A DNA stretch of 64,000 nucleotides from assembly GCA_021234155.1 (NCBI GenBank), contig JAJEKV010000011.1, positions 14,921,255 to 14,985,254 on the forward strand. The letters run 5' to 3'. Position 1 is the first letter of the stretch. Every line of letters begins with the position of its first letter. Source of the DNA: Isoetes taiwanensis. Taxonomy: Eukaryota > Streptophyta > Lycopodiopsida > Isoetales > Isoetaceae. This document shows positions 36,593-49,239 of this stretch, one piece after another. The translations under genes and the position numbers were made by a program. The notes below the pieces were generated by a model that worked only from the letters and a program-made list of their open reading frames with translations, made no database searches and was not told the origin of the DNA.

Positions 36593-38407
36593 ATGGAATT
36601 TCCGCCATCTCCGGTCTTCGGCTGGCAACCTCTACTTCCAAGCCCCCCAGGTTTTTTCCAAGGAGGATCTCCAGCAGCATGGCCCTTCATATCTCCATCT
36701 CTTCAAGACCAGCCTTTTATGCCACAATCTCAGTGGTCCAGAGGAAACCCTCTAGAATTTGCAGCACCAGATCTTCTGCAGCCCAAAAATCATGGACCTC
36801 GAATGATGGACCAGATTGAGAATTTAGACGAAGCAGCTCTGTCAGAATGGTTAGATTCAATGATAATGGAGCTCACGGCGGCCATGCCCGCAGTTCCAGC
36901 TGCTCAGATTCTTCAGCTTTTGATTGATACATTTTCTTCGTGTAACCCTGCTGTAGCTCCTATTCTTCAATCCAAGTTTCAAACACGTCAAAACCAAAAT
37001 CGCACTATTTCAAATACTAGAAAAAGGCAAAGGGAGTCTTCTGAGAATGTTGCAGATGGGTATGGCGGCCAAAAACATATGGGTATTAATCCACAGCTTC
37101 ATTTCTGTAGCAACCCAGCAAGCAGCACTCTTGGATTATCTTTAGAGTCCTCAACTCAAGCAGGCCAGTTCATGGACCAACATGCTCCAGCTGATAAACT
37201 TGTGGAAGATTCTTCAATTAGGGTTCTTCCTTATGAACCAGATTGGCCTTCCACTTCACAGCCACACCAGGTTGTGGAAGAAAGTATCAACGCTTCAGAC
37301 GAAGAGGGTCTCCGCCTTTTGGCCCTTTTGCTTCAGTGTGCTGAAGCGGTCTCTGTTGAAAACGGGTCAGAAGCAGATTTGTTGCTTCCCCAAATTAATG
37401 AGCTCACTTCTCCATTTGGTAGCCCTCCTCAGCGCGTTGCAGCCTACTTTGCAGAAGCTATGCAGTCCAGATTGATCAATTCTTACTTGGGTTTTGGAAT
37501 GTTGCCTTCTTTGCCTACATATGAACAGGTATATCGCCACAGGATCGAAGCTGCCTTTCAAATCTATAATGAAATCTGCCCTTTTGTTAAGTTCACACAT
37601 TTTACAGCAAACCAGGCAATTCTTGAAGCTTTTGAAGAGGAGGAATATGTTCATATCATAGATATGGATATAATGCAGGGATTGCAGTGGCCTGCCCTCT
37701 TTAACATGCTAGCTACTAGACTCAGAGGTCCTCCTTTTGTCAGAATGACTGGTCTTGGAACATCTCTTGATGCCCTCAAAGATACAGGCAAGAGATTGTC
37801 TGAGTTTGCAGAATCTTTGGGTCTTCGTTTTGAGTTTTATGCAGTGGCTGAGAAAATGGGAAATGTCAATCCTTCTCAGCTTAGAGTAAGACCTGGAGAT
37901 GCTGTGGCTATTCATTGTACACACCATTCTCTTTATAGTATTACTGGTTCAGACAATGAAACTCTCATGTTGCTTAAGAAGATTTCTCCCAAGGTGATTA
38001 CCATGGTTGAGCAAGAAATCTGCAAGACAGGATCTTTTCTGACCAAATTTGTGGAGGCTTTACATTATTACTCTGCACTGTTTGATTCACTTGGTGCAGC
38101 ATTTCCAGAAGATAGCAGTGAAAGGTACGCTGTGGAGCAGCAGCTACTTGCTTGTGAGATCAAGAATTTTCTTGCAGTTGATGATCCTGCAGGAGCAGCT
38201 GATATGAAGTTTGAGAATTGGAGAGAGGAACTCAAGAGGGCAGGCTTCAAGTTGGTTTCTCTCAGTGGCAGTGCAGCCACACAGGCATCCTTGCTTTTAG
38301 GTGGCTTGTTTGCTGATCAGGGTTATACTCTGGTAGATGAAGCTGGCATCTTGAAACTTGGCTGGAAGGAACTTTTTCTTCTAACTGCATCAGCTTGGAG
38401 ATCCTAG
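36593..38407 (+). CDS. GRAS transcription factor, SCARECROW clade
   Basis: Intact intronless frame of 604 residues from the first in-frame ATG ([12 protein letters not shown]). The variable N-terminus is Pro/Ser/Gln-rich, with a short helical motif [11 protein letters not shown] (~85-95). The GRAS domain follows: first Leu-heptad region from about 238 ([19 protein letters not shown]), VHIID motif at ~353 ([17 protein letters not shown]), second Leu-rich and PFYRE regions ([24 protein letters not shown]) and the SAW motif from ~543 ([11 protein letters not shown]) to the end ([13 protein letters not shown]). [21 protein letters not shown] and LKLGWK-L-LLTASAW mark the SCR/SCL23 clade. Proteins of this clade act in the nucleus, with SHORT-ROOT-type GRAS partners, in radial patterning. 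It is the one clear intact host gene here. SCR genes usually have an intron, so a retroposed or lineage-specific paralogue is possible. Confidence 0.93.
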   Translation: MEFPPSPVFGWQPLLPSPPGFFQGGSPAAWPFISPSLQDQPFMPQSQWSRGNPLEFAAPDLLQPKNHGPRMMDQIENLDEAALSEWLDSMIMELTAAMPAVPAAQILQLLIDTFSSCNPAVAPILQSKFQTRQNQNRTISNTRKRQRESSENVADGYGGQKHMGINPQLHFCSNPASSTLGLSLESSTQAGQFMDQHAPADKLVEDSSIRVLPYEPDWPSTSQPHQVVEESINASDEEGLRLLALLLQCAEAVSVENGSEADLLLPQINELTSPFGSPPQRVAAYFAEAMQSRLINSYLGFGMLPSLPTYEQVYRHRIEAAFQIYNEICPFVKFTHFTANQAILEAFEEEEYVHIIDMDIMQGLQWPALFNMLATRLRGPPFVRMTGLGTSLDALKDTGKRLSEFAESLGLRFEFYAVAEKMGNVNPSQLRVRPGDAVAIHCTHHSLYSITGSDNETLMLLKKISPKVITMVEQEICKTGSFLTKFVEALHYYSALFDSLGAAFPEDSSERYAVEQQLLACEIKNFLAVDDPAGAADMKFENWREELKRAGFKLVSLSGSAATQASLLLGGLFADQGYTLVDEAGILKLGWKELFLLTASAWRS

Positions 38408-41400
38408 AATAATTATTCTGTTAAAATTATGTTGATGATACAGTACTGTTTGATCAATCACACCTTGTACGGCTCCGCGCGTTAAAACCTCTAGATGGAA
38501 GTTGGAGGTAGCTAATCATTGTTGAATAACATAGTAAATCTGTAATGAGTAGCATAGCAAATCAGTACACTACTCCAAAGTGGAGTTTGTGTCATAAATG
38601 GCGTGCAGATCAGTTTGTTCTAGATACACATACAATTTGCAGCTTTAAGTGATTCTTTAAGATTTCCACTTGTGTACCTAGTCATTTAATAGATGAAAAG
38701 TTTGTCATAATTTGGCATTTTGTCTTTGCCCCCATTGTCCTTCAACTGTCCTGCAAGTATCCGATGAAGCAACTTGGATTCCTTGTCTGCAGTAAAATCT
38801 CACTTAGAGCATATAAAATGGATATACTAATGATGATTAAATCTCTTTCCTCCATAATCATATGACACGGAAACGAAATTCTGTTTGTTTAACAAAGCAA
38901 GACAAAAGGCTTCCACAGGATCTGGAGTCATATAACCATAAAGCTGTCCGTTCTGGGCTTTTGAAAGAAATTCTAAAACACCGCAGGAAGTGACAGATAT
39001 TGATTCTTCACGTGAATGCAGAGAGAGCAGATATATTCTTTGAATTTCCATCAACTGGCCACTTGGTCATGCTGTACTAATGCGCTAAAGCTATGCTAGG
39101 CATAAAGTTAGATGAGAATCTACCAGCCCCGGCTCATGGACCAACTGACCAACTGAGACCAAGATTTGCAGCTACAGAAAAAAGGAGGAAAACTAAGGTT
39201 TTTAGCTACAGGGAAAAGGGCTCAGAAACCAACCAAAAATTTGAACCAACAACCGACGAAAAGCAAGATTTGGAAGTATAGACTAGGTAGCAGAAACCGA
39301 CACAGAATAGGCTAGGGACCATTCAAGAACCAGAGGTCCAAAGCCATGAGCATAGAATTTGGGAGCAACTAGAACCAGGAATGGAAGGCTGGGTGCTTAG
39401 TATACTAACTACTAAGACAAAAGAAAACGAGTCAAGGCACCTGGAGATGCAAGACTTGAAGAACGAATAACCGTATTCACGAGGACACATACAGGAGCAC
39501 TATTTTCTTCGAATCTAGAGTCATCAATCAAAATCAGTGGGTTGCAAAGAGCTTCAAATAGAAAATTTGTCCCCATCTTGTCTCCTGTGCTAGGACTTAG
39601 GGTTTAGACATTCTTTTGCTTTTGAAGGTATACTTATTATACTAGAAGAAGAATTTCTTTTCTTTCATTTTTTCCATCCTCTCGTATTTGTTGGGTCTTT
39701 TTCCAATTTCCTTCTTCATTTTGGCTATGTACATGATGCACTTTGATGAGAGCAATTGAGATCATGGTCTGCAATTTCCGTGCCATGGCAGGCTCGGGCT
39801 TGTTAGTTCCCTTTTCCAATAGGTGAGTTGTCATCTTTGCTGTTGATTTGGTGTTTATGAAATGAATCTATAGGGGCACCCTCAAAATTTTGTCTGTTTG
39901 CTGTATATAGATCTAAGTTACCTTTTGTTGGAGTACCTTCACTGTGTTGTGCAGTTTTGATGTTGCAATGCCTCTATTGTTTTGTCGTGTAACTATGTTA
40001 TTTGTTGCATGTGAATAGGTGAGATTGTGGTACAATCATGCCAATGAGGTCCATTTATTTCTCTAATGATGAAGAAGAAGAGCATATTTATGGTCCATTG
40101 GAGACCAATTGGTATAGGTGTTATTGTGGTACGACTTCGGAAAAGGAGGAGGAGGAGCATTTTTAACATTGGTTGGTCTATGAGATGCGCATACACACCA
40201 CAACATTGCTCATTTGGTCCTTCCTCCAATTAGCTTACATTTATGTGATGCATGTTTGGCTCAGATTATGCTTTTTTCACCATTGTTATCGGGTGGAATT
40301 GACAAGATAATAAATAAGCGACAAATTTGAGCCAAAAACATGGCATTATGCTTTGTAATTTTTGTCAGGGAGGGGCTTTAACCGTTTAAATCGGCGGCAT
40401 TGCCAGACTTGGCATCACTCGTGGCTCCGCCCCTCGTATAATGTCGTTGTTTTAGTTTCTTATGGGGCATAAAGCCTTTTCCACGAAAATTACCTAGTAC
40501 GACTAGCTGCACAGACCACACAAACATTGCACAACAATTGTCATTCCCATTCCACTTGAAACTTCAAGAGTCTCCATATAGAATATATTCTTAGGCCAGT
40601 CCTTCCTCTTTAATTTAAAAAGGAAGACATTTTGAACACCAGCATTGCTCATTTGATTCTTTGTCCAGCTACCTTACATTAATGCACCAACTATGGAATA
40701 ATGTAAGGTCACACTTAGCTCTTTGGCGATTTTTTAGCACAATTTTAAAAAATATTGGCTAAAATAAATAGAAAAAATTGGGGAGAAATAATGATTTTAA
40801 TTTAACACCCTTTTTTTTTTTTGCATCCGCAGCCAACCCCTAGAAAGAAAGAGAGTAAAATTTATAATGTTTAGCTAAACCGTAGAAAATTTTGGAATGG
40901 GTTTCGGCCTAGTTTAGCTAAGGTAATTCTAGGTAATAAGGCATATATAATTAGTAATTTATTTTCTAGCATCCATGGAATAATTTGAGGCCTAGATTTA
41001 GGTAGATGGCATTTTTCTAGCATGTTCATACAAAGAAAATAATGAAATTAAACGGAAACAATTGAAAAAAAGTATAACAATTTTAGCTTAATATATTTCG
41101 TTCCCAACCACAGATATTTTTGTGATGAATTTTGTTATTTTAGTTAAATGCTAGAAACTATTAAAAATTTGTAGAGTTTAGCTAAATTACAAAAAAGTTT
41201 GGGATTAATTTTGGGCGGCTTTAGTTAAAGCCATTATGGCTAATAAAAAATATGTGATTATTAATTTTATTCTGTGGAACCAACATTGCTTATTTAATTC
41301 TCCCCCCTAATGTACCTTACAATTATGAGATGCACGTCTGACACCATTCTAGAAACTATCAACATCCAAGTGAAGTGGTGTTCTATTGAGACTGGATGAA

Positions 41401-42540
41401 TGAACACAACAACTCTATGTAGGAGTAAAAAGAATGAATCAAATCAAAGAAGAACCATCCTTCAAATGCTCTGGAGTTAGACAATCACCAAGGGGAAATG
41501 ATTGGATTATAAAGCACGCAAGCCTCTCAAAATAGGGTTCAGGAATCGATGAATATTGCCCAAGATAAAACTATCCTAAGTCAGAACCCTGCCCTTCTGG
41601 GTCCATGAAAAATCCTTACGATAAAATAATCGACTTGAAAAACAGTTGTTGAAGTCGCACCCATGCCCACGATAGTACAAGAATGGTGTTGACTCTTAAG
41701 GATCCAAAAACCACCAGCAATGTGTAGCACAAACCATGTTTCGAAATGCATTATAGGGGCTATTGCTCTAGATTGCAAGGAAAAACTCAAACGTACCAAC
41801 TTTCAATACGCTTGATTTAGAAGAAACTAATTGGTCAACAATCTAACGAAGTGCACCCCCAAAGGGAAGAAGAATATGAGAAATTGGAAGATCGAAGTAA
41901 TTGGAACGTAAAATAGGGAAAACCTCCAATAAGGAGGCTCGAACACCGAAATGCCACACCGAAAAGATAAAGAGACAACATAAAGGCACAACCAAAAGGA
42001 GATTCAATCGATGCCCATTCTAGAGCGATGAGGTGGTTTACCCTGTGGCAATGTCAGTGGTTCACGCCATTTTGTCTTTAGTTCATGATACAAGTACGTT
42101 GGAAAGATAATAAAGTCCAACCAGTAGACCTACAAATGCCAACCACAAATAGCCATGGTGAGAAAGCAAAACAAGAGATGGCGAACCTGTTGAAAAACCA
42201 AATAAGTAGACCGAAAACACAAGTCGTCATCACTATCAAAACAGATTATTGACAGGGAAATGAAAGGGGATGCTGACAGAAAATTTTCACACCAAGACCT
42301 AAAGATCCAACTTGAAGAATTGGAAGAAACAGAGATTTTATGGAACATAGGGCCAAAAAAGACATGAGCCAAAGAAGACTAGAGACAAAGATGGCATCCC
42401 TTTCTCTAGGATGATAGTTATAGTCATATCTGAATGGAACCATTACAACGTTGCCTACTCGGTCCTAAAAGGGGCATTTAGTTCTACAAGAAATTTATTG
42501 TGATGGCCTTGTGAACATTTCTCTTAATCGACACATTTGG
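38408..42540. other. AT-rich intergenic DNA, no gene
   Basis: The 3' untranslated region of the GRAS gene should occupy the first few hundred bases. Elsewhere there are only short frames without domains (for example 38827-39054 minus, 41581-41799 minus, 42130-42443 minus). A GC-rich patch at 40364-40440 (GGAGGGGCTTTAACCG...GGCTCCGCCCCTCG) looks like a mobile-element edge, but I cannot classify it. Confidence 0.55.
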
Positions 42541-42745
42541 GTAGAAGCATAAAAGGGTGATTGAATTTTTTTGTATATTAATGTAGAAATTTGAACTGGG
42601 TTAAATGTTTGTAATGTACATTTTGAATTTTACATGGAGTTGCCTATCATTAATAAAATCGATTGACGTACAATATTCTCCATAATTATATCAAATCCTC
42701 CCGAAATCTTGGCGCACATTTTGAACTTTCCTCAATCGATCAAAC

Positions 42746-45700
42746 ATGGCTCCGGATTCTACCTCAAGGAAAACTTGCCCCGAATCGATTATAGCTGCTC
42801 CTAAATCGAATGCATTTCAAGAAACAAATGTATCTTGAACAAATTGAAATCCCTTTCCTTCAACCAGTAATACAAATCCCTTCAAGCAGTAATACAAATC
42901 TGGTTAATAATCTGATTTTTTGTGCAGGATGTTGTATCCCCTTTCTGCAGAATGGATCGATGTCTTAAAGCACCAGTTAAAGAAGAAACTATGGAAGAAG
43001 GATTGGACTCTCATGCAAGCACTTCGAGGTCAGCATCGGGTTCAAATTTCAATCCTCCTGTTGATGAAGTTTCGGAAAAGCAATCGTACAAAGCGAGCAA
43101 AAAGAAAATCGAAACAGAGGGTTTGTAGGGGTGGATACGTGACAAAGCCAATTAAAAGAAAGGTGAATGCTGCTGTAAATCTCATAATGGATGAGGTATC
43201 TAATTTGACTCCAAAACAGCAAAGTATATTTGCAAGAAGATTATTGCAGGACAAAAAATTGCAATTCCTATTTGAGCCAGTCATTGGAAGGCCTCAAGGG
43301 GCTATCGTGAAAACAGATCTGGTAAAGAATTTAAAGGATGGCCTCCAAGATGTCAAACATGCAAATAGCAATGACAAACTTGCTGCAAAGCATTCATACT
43401 ATCTATGGTGGTTGGAGAGGAAGGAGAATTACGAAGACTTCACTAGCGACTAAGTTCTTTGAAAATACATCCTAGATATATAAAACTAGCAGTGGAGAGA
43501 AGGAAAAGAATGTCACTAGGTGGAACAAATTTGTGGGCATTAGCAGGTCGAAATCCAAGAACAAATACTATAGATCAGACTATGAAGGATATGGTTGCTC
43601 AGTTTTGGTTAGACAACTCAAAGGTTTCACCAAAAATTAGAGATGTCATGAAGAAGAGGACACAACCAATTCAATATATTAACATTACACAGGTACGACT
43701 GTAATTTAGCTGTAATTGCATCTTTTTTTGCAGAATAAAGTTTTTTTTTTATTTTGTAACACTGATCTAAAGTTTGTAACAGATTTCTTTACTTTTTGAA
43801 TGTAATGTAGATGCAGTCTGCACTAGTTTGCTCTACATGGAAATGTTAAATTATTTCATGGCAACACGTACATGTATATTTGTTTACATGTATATTCTGG
43901 ATGTATTGTAGATGTAGGCAGTAACTAAGAAGAAATTAGTGTGGAGATGTATTAATTGTCAAGAAATTATGTGACTTCATAGTAAATGAAATAAAATTCA
44001 TGTCAGAATATACATGTATGTGTGGGAGTTTAGGGTCTTGAATATGTAAAATATTTGTACGTAATGTAATGTAATGTAATGTAATGTAATGTAATGTAAT
44101 GTAATGTAATGTAATGAGGTGACTAATTTTATTTCACTGTAATTTTACAGGCTGAATTATTCCAGAATTTTGTGGATCAGTATCCAGAGGTTCGGATTGG
44201 GCTTAGGCAATTTGAATACTTAAAACCTTCTTGCATTAGAAAGCTAAAGGAAAGAAACACATGTTGTTGCATGAAACATGAGCAATCAGATCTGTACAAG
44301 TAGGCATTTAATTTGATGAGGTCAAGACTCCATGAAAATTGTTCGTGCAATTGTGGTGTGTGCGCAGCTGAAGCTCATGCCGGGATATGTCAAGCCAAGA
44401 ACATGACATTTGATAATGTTAGCACATTTTGGAGGGCTATGGTATGTGACAGAGCAGCAGGCAACGAGTGGCATAAGCTACAATGTATCAAATCAAATTG
44501 TGGAAATTGTGGGAAACAATTAATTGAGTTGTGTCCAAGAGAATACAATGAGCAGATTGATCAAACGCTTGATTGGCAAGTCTATGGTTACGTTAATGAG
44601 CCCTCGAAGAAAGGAACTTCACGAAGATTAAAGCTAATTGACAAGAAAGGCAGCTCCAGTAATATGTTGGATAACATGTTTGATCATATGTCGAAGTTTG
44701 TATATCATAACTTTGTGGCACATTGGCAGAGCAAACAATTCAAGGAATCCATGAAGAGTCTTCGTGATGATACCGTATTACCAGTTGTTGATTTCTCGGA
44801 GAATTATACTTTGAAGCCATTCAACGAGATTCAAGCACAACATTGGTACAATGAACAAATCAGCATATTGGTCCACATCACGATGTTCAAGGTACAGGGT
44901 AAAATGAGTAAATGTGTGCACTTCTTTATTTCAGATGACAAAATACATGATACTCACTTTGTACAAAAAGCATTCACTATGCACCTCAATTGGTTGAAAG
45001 AAAATGGTGCTGGCCATATGAAATACCATTTAGTTTGGTCTGACGAGTGTGCAGCCCAATTCAAGTCGAGAAGAGCTTTCTATCATGTAACTAGGTATCA
45101 TCAACAAAGATAAGATCGAAATGCACCGAATTTCTTTGGCTCAGGACATGGGAAGGGCACACATGACGGAGAAGGAACCATAGCCAAACTATGGCTTGAG
45201 GCAGAACAAAAAAAAAGGACGGGAAAGTGATAAAAAATGCAGAAACTGCATGTGAGGTTCTTGAAGAGAAAATTTCTGATGTGGAAAGGGTATTTTAGAA
45301 GGTGTCTGACATTGACCGTTCCCAAAGATTTGATGTGCTCCCAGTGAAAGGGGTGCAATCTCTTCATTGCATATCATCTATAGATCCAAATGATCCAACA
45401 AAGTTAATGTGTAGATCTCTTTCATGTATGCATCAATTTTGATTGGCCTGCTTGTGAGAATGCTGATCATTGTGGCAGGTGGGAGTTGAGAAAACTAGAG
45501 CCTACAAACAGGGACAATGTTGAAGAAGATGGGTGCGAGGCGAGGGACTTGTGGGCAAATGGCGTGGACAATGTGGATGAGACAAAGGCAGGGTTGGAGA
45601 TTATTTTGCATCATTCACATCCCCGCACAATTATGAAAGGGTCCCTTATTATCTCATCCGATTACCGAAGTGAGTGAAACATGCCCTCGAAGAAGACACC

Positions 45701-45964
45701 AAGGATGACTATGGAAATGAATTTTATTGTGCTAATGAAGTTATAGCTGGTAACTACTTTGAATTGATTCCTGGTTGCCATCAAAAGTACAGGCTTATTC
45801 AAGGAAAGAAAGTTCTTGTCCATCCCGAAATCGATGTTGGGGTGAGATTTCCATTGGAGCCAGTCAAACATAAGATTAAAGGTATATCTTATGCATATGA
45901 ACTGACTAACTATTGGCATGAAATGTTGCTAAAAAATTTGCCAGAGATTGTAGAAACTCTGTAA
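42746..45964 (+). pseudogene. Copy B gene 1: DDE-type transposase-like
   Basis: Exon 1 is MAPDSTSRKT...QETN (42746-42829), with donor GTATCTTG and acceptor TTTTTGTGCAG before DVVSPFCRMD (42929). Exon 2 carries basic and helix-turn-helix-like segments. An intron (donor CAG|GTACGA near 43691, acceptor TTTTACAG near 44150) holds the GTAAT satellite. Exon 3 carries YPEVRIGLRQFEYLKPSCIRK, CCCMKH, CNCGVC, NCGNCGKQLIELCP, VVDFSENYTLKPFNEIQ, WSDECAAQFKSRRAFYHV and NFFGSGHGKGTHDG, ending LPEIVETL. Damage: a one-base insertion near 43083, a TAG at 44301 where A has CAG, stops and shifts near 43450 and 45112-45298. SDG of the core is SDE here. It keeps the HDG triplet that A has lost. I predict an inactive enzyme. 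Confidence 0.65.
44061..44115. repeat. (GTAAT)11 microsatellite in the gene 1 intron
   Basis: Eleven perfect GTAAT units at the same intron position as the ATTAC run of copy A. Confidence 0.95.
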
Positions 45965-46236
45965 TACGTTAACCTGTTGTTGAAGTAACTTTTCTATGCA
46001 CTAAGGCATGGACTTGCAAACTGAATGTAATCAGAATGTGATGTTCATGTAATCAGAAAATATTTTTATGTCCAAGCATACTGTCCAAAAGTCATGGTCC
46101 TTATAAAATGGATCCATGAACCAGATTAAAACACAAACATTAATATATTGTTTATATAGTTCCAAGACTGTTATGCTTAGTGTAAAATTTGTAAAAATAT
46201 CGTAGCGTGAAGGTCTCAAGATTCAAGATTCAAGAC

Positions 46237-47023
46237 TCAAGATTCATCCGTAAGGTCCCGCGGTGTGAGATCAGCAATGGTCCCATTCCCGAAAAATTGT
46301 GAGAAGAGTGTCCGGGACGTTGTTTGGAAGTTGGTGAAATCTAATGTAAGCAAGACATGTGCGTCTAAACTTTTTTGCCATTTATGATAGAGATTGGTAA
46401 AGTATGGTTTGAGGCTATTGAATCTCCAAACCTCAGCCCTTTTCAGCACTTTGTTGATTGCTTTTGCATGCACAACTTCCTGTTTAAGTTGAATTAGAAT
46501 ACTTTCTAGTTCTGCGTTAGATAATTGGGATTCATCATCCTCCTTGTCCGCTGCTACTCCCATAGCTCGATCCATGCTTCCAACATTGTTAAGTCTCCTC
46601 TGTGCATATGTGTAAAACATCATAAGCAATTGTTAGATTAGGAACAAAAGCATGTTTAAGAATAGGAGTACCTCTGAACTCGTGACTGCCTCTCCGTTTG
46701 ATTTTGTTCAATTGGTTTCCCTGTTCGGCATTGATCTCCTCAAGAATCGGGTGCGCCAGGTGAGTTTGCATTTGAATTGGGGATATGGATTGTGATCTAG
46801 TCGTTCGATCTCCTCCCGTCATCAGAATCAACCAGTCACCACGGGTAAAAAAGGAATTTTTATCCCTGTCTATTCCCTTCTCCCCTGTTTCTGATATGGC
46901 TCGTACCATGCCAATGATTTGTTCCTTAACCTGATTGGACATTCTGCCAAAATACATCAACATCCTTTTCTTTCCCACTGTCCTCTTTTTCTGACCCAAT
47001 TGGCCAATGGTTGTTGCTGGCAT
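46237..47023 (-). pseudogene. Copy B gene 2: unknown ~240-aa protein
   Basis: Better preserved than in copy A at its start: the ATG at 47023 gives MPATTIGQLGQKKRTVGKKR and runs in frame into MLMYFGRMSNQVKEQ. Exon 1 would end at 46672 (CAGAG|GTACTCC). The acceptor that reads ACACAG in copy A is ACACAT here, so splicing of the short intron is probably lost. The C-terminal exon (RRLNNVGSMDRAMGVAADKE...DLTPRDLTDES) is open. No family is recognised. It is convergent with gene 1 and divergent from gene 3 across the palindrome array. Confidence 0.5.
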
Positions 47024-47054
47024 ATATCCCACAAGCCTGGCTCAAATGAAAGGG
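47004..47054 (-). promoter_or_regulatory. Conserved 5' block of gene 2 (copy B)
   Basis: Counterpart of 19678-19729 and 10581-10632; it covers the gene 2 ATG and upstream GGGATATA. It is the best conserved non-protein stretch across the three elements. Confidence 0.55.
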
Positions 47055-47059
47055 CTATA

Positions 47060-47640
47060 CTCAATGAGGAATATTCCTTTCAATGTAATAAGGAATATTC
47101 CTTGTAACTATGGGTGCACTTAAACAAACTAAAGAATATTTCTCTGAAGATAATAAGGAATATTCCTGATAACTAGGCACTAAGAAATATTCCTTTCAAT
47201 GCGATAAGGAATATTCCTCAAGGCAATAAGAAATATTCCTTTGAAGGTAATAAGGAATATTCCTTTCAATGCAATAAGGAATATTCCTTTGAAGGTAATA
47301 AGGAATATTCATTTCAATGCAATAAGGAATATTCTTTTGAAGGTAATAAGGAATATTCCTGATAACTAGGCACTAAGGAATATTCCTTTCAATGCACTAA
47401 GGAATATTCCTCAATGCAATAAGGAATATTCCTTTGAAGGTAATAAGGAATATTCCTTTTAATGCAATAAGGAATATTCCCTTGAAGGTAATAAGGAATA
47501 TTCTTTTCAATGCAATACGGAATATTCCTTTGAAGGTAATAAGAAATATTTCTGATAACTAGGCACTAAGAAATATTCCTTTCAATGCAATAAGGAATAT
47601 TCCTTTCAAGGTAATAAGGAATATTCTTTGTTATCTCTAT
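47060..47640. repeat. Palindrome array AAGGAATATTCCTT, ~24 units (copy B)
   Basis: About 24 units of the 14-bp palindrome or variants at 22-24 base spacing, with linkers such as TGAAGGTAATA and CAATGCAATA. A longer period that includes GATAACTAGGCACTAAG occurs about three times, so blocks of several units have been duplicated. It lies between divergent genes 2 (-) and 3 (+). Confidence 0.9.
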
Positions 47641-48052
47641 ATTGATCTCATATACATTTTACCAAGGGAACTTTACCAATCTCTTGGTATGCAGTTCCCG
47701 TTATGTCAAACATGTTGGTCAATGAAAGTCAAGCAAGTCAAACATGAAAGTCTGTGATATATGCATGTGGGATATTGCTAACTTTGTGTTAGGGTTGTGC
47801 TAACTGCATACCAAGGAATTGGTCTCATATATTGATCAACCTATACATTTTACATTTGCAAAAATATTGAGGTAGGTGGCTCGGCTCCCGAGGTGTGAAA
47901 TCGTATGCATGCAAACATCCCTTTCCTCTTCTGCCTCATTCCCAAAATCGTATGCATGCAAACATCCCTTTTATTCCCAAAATTTTGCCCTGCAGCTTCA
48001 TTCCGTCCATCTTCCTCTTCCTTGGGTCAGCTTCATTCCGTCCATTCCGTCA

Positions 48053-48349
48053 ACGGCCAGGTTCAAAACTACAGTTCGCAGGAGTACTCCAGCTATTGTG
48101 CATGCTCCTTCACCGCCAGCTCGGTCAGAATCCGTGTCCTCATCAGGAGGGCATCCGGTTACAGTAGTGGCCAAGTTCACTCCACCACAAGTGGAGAAAC
48201 TTATCACTGAGGCACAAGCTGTTTGTTCAATTCGGGTTCTCGAATGGGTTGATCGAGATTATCCTGATGAGGAGCGTCTTCTGGAAATGAAGATGTATGC
48301 CATGGAGGACGACCTCCATATAGAGCTGAGGATGGCCCCCCAGCCCTGA
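48053..48349 (+). pseudogene. Copy B gene 3: ~98-aa protein with H3-like start
   Basis: The frame is complete but the start codon has become ACG (48053), which would have given M-ARFKTTVRRSTP. A Pro/Ser-rich linker (APSPPARSESVSSSGG) and the conserved module follow (VVAKFTPPQVEKLI; EWVDRDYPDEERLLEMK; DDLHIELRMAPQP), stopping at 48349. Copy A keeps the ATG but has a 19-bp deletion, so neither copy is intact, yet together they show the ancestral gene structure. An upstream in-frame extension from about 47876 is open, so a longer product remains possible. Confidence 0.55.
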
Positions 48350-48712
48350 TTAGTTTTTAGATTTGTTTTTTTAATCCCGGGTTTCAATTGTAAAGCTTTT
48401 TGATTAATGAGAACTATTTTTTTGTAAAGCTTTTTGATTAATGACAGAACTCCTCTTCTCTACAACTGTTGTGACTATTTTTTTTGCTTTAACTGTTCTC
48501 TTAGTTTCCACTGTTCTTTTAGTTAACTGAACTATTTCTATTCTTTTCTGTACAGATATAAGAAACATGTTTAGTATTTAGTTTGCAACTCAAGTTTTTG
48601 GTATTTAGTTTGCAACTCAAGTTAATGACAGTTTTTGTCATTAATTATAAAATGCAAAGTACAAAGCAAAGTATGCCTTTACTGAAATAGCATACCAAAA
48701 CAAACATTAAAG

Positions 48713-49239
48713 CAAAAAATTGAACAACAGAAAGGGGGGAAATGAGAACAGGGGAAAAATACCTTTAAAGCACGATTTAATTAATTAGAGAATTTCGGAA
48801 TTCTCGTTTAGCATGAAATAGGTTCTTGGTTGTCTATAAAACACCGTGAATGGTTGCAGCAGAGTAAAAGTTGACGTTTTTTCCGTTGTTTATTGGTCAC
48901 AACCAGCGATGTATCCGACTTTGACATATATAAGGCTATCCCAAGCTCCTTTGTGAGTAAGAGCGGTCCACAAGAAAGAGTGAAAATACTCAGCAGGATC
49001 GCCACGGCGAAGATTTGAAGCTGCCTAGCTGACCCATGGATGTAATATCACAAGTCCCTTAAGCTCTACACATGTATAAAAAGGAATGAAATTGATAATG
49101 AGGATCGCGGCGGCGGACATTTTGAGCTGATAAGGTACCCACATTCTGCCAATAATTATAAGAAAGTGCTAGCAAATTTCGTGTCAAGGAAAGTTTAGAC
49201 AAGAAACAAAACTTAAATAGTAAGAAAACTCAAAGATAT
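48713..49239. other. No clear gene; edge of the second mobile locus
   Basis: AT-rich. Two partial palindrome units occur near 48993 (GGATCGCCACGGCGAAGATT) and 49104 (GGATCGCGGCGGCGG), related to the GATCGC palindromes at 53-54.7 kb. This suggests that the second mobile locus begins hereabouts. The minus-strand frame at 48808-49005 is not recognisable. Confidence 0.45.

Larger units (their letters stand above)
42541..48712 (+). mobile_element. DNA transposon copy B (~6.2 kb)
   Basis: Homologous along its length to copy A in inverted orientation, about 24 kb away. The left edge is GTAGAAGCATAAAAG at 42541 and the right edge is CAAACATTAAAGC at about 48712. Gene 1 is on plus, gene 2 on minus, gene 3 on plus. 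It is slightly longer than A, mainly from a larger palindrome array. The flanking sequences differ from those of A, and no target duplication is evident. Confidence 0.75.
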
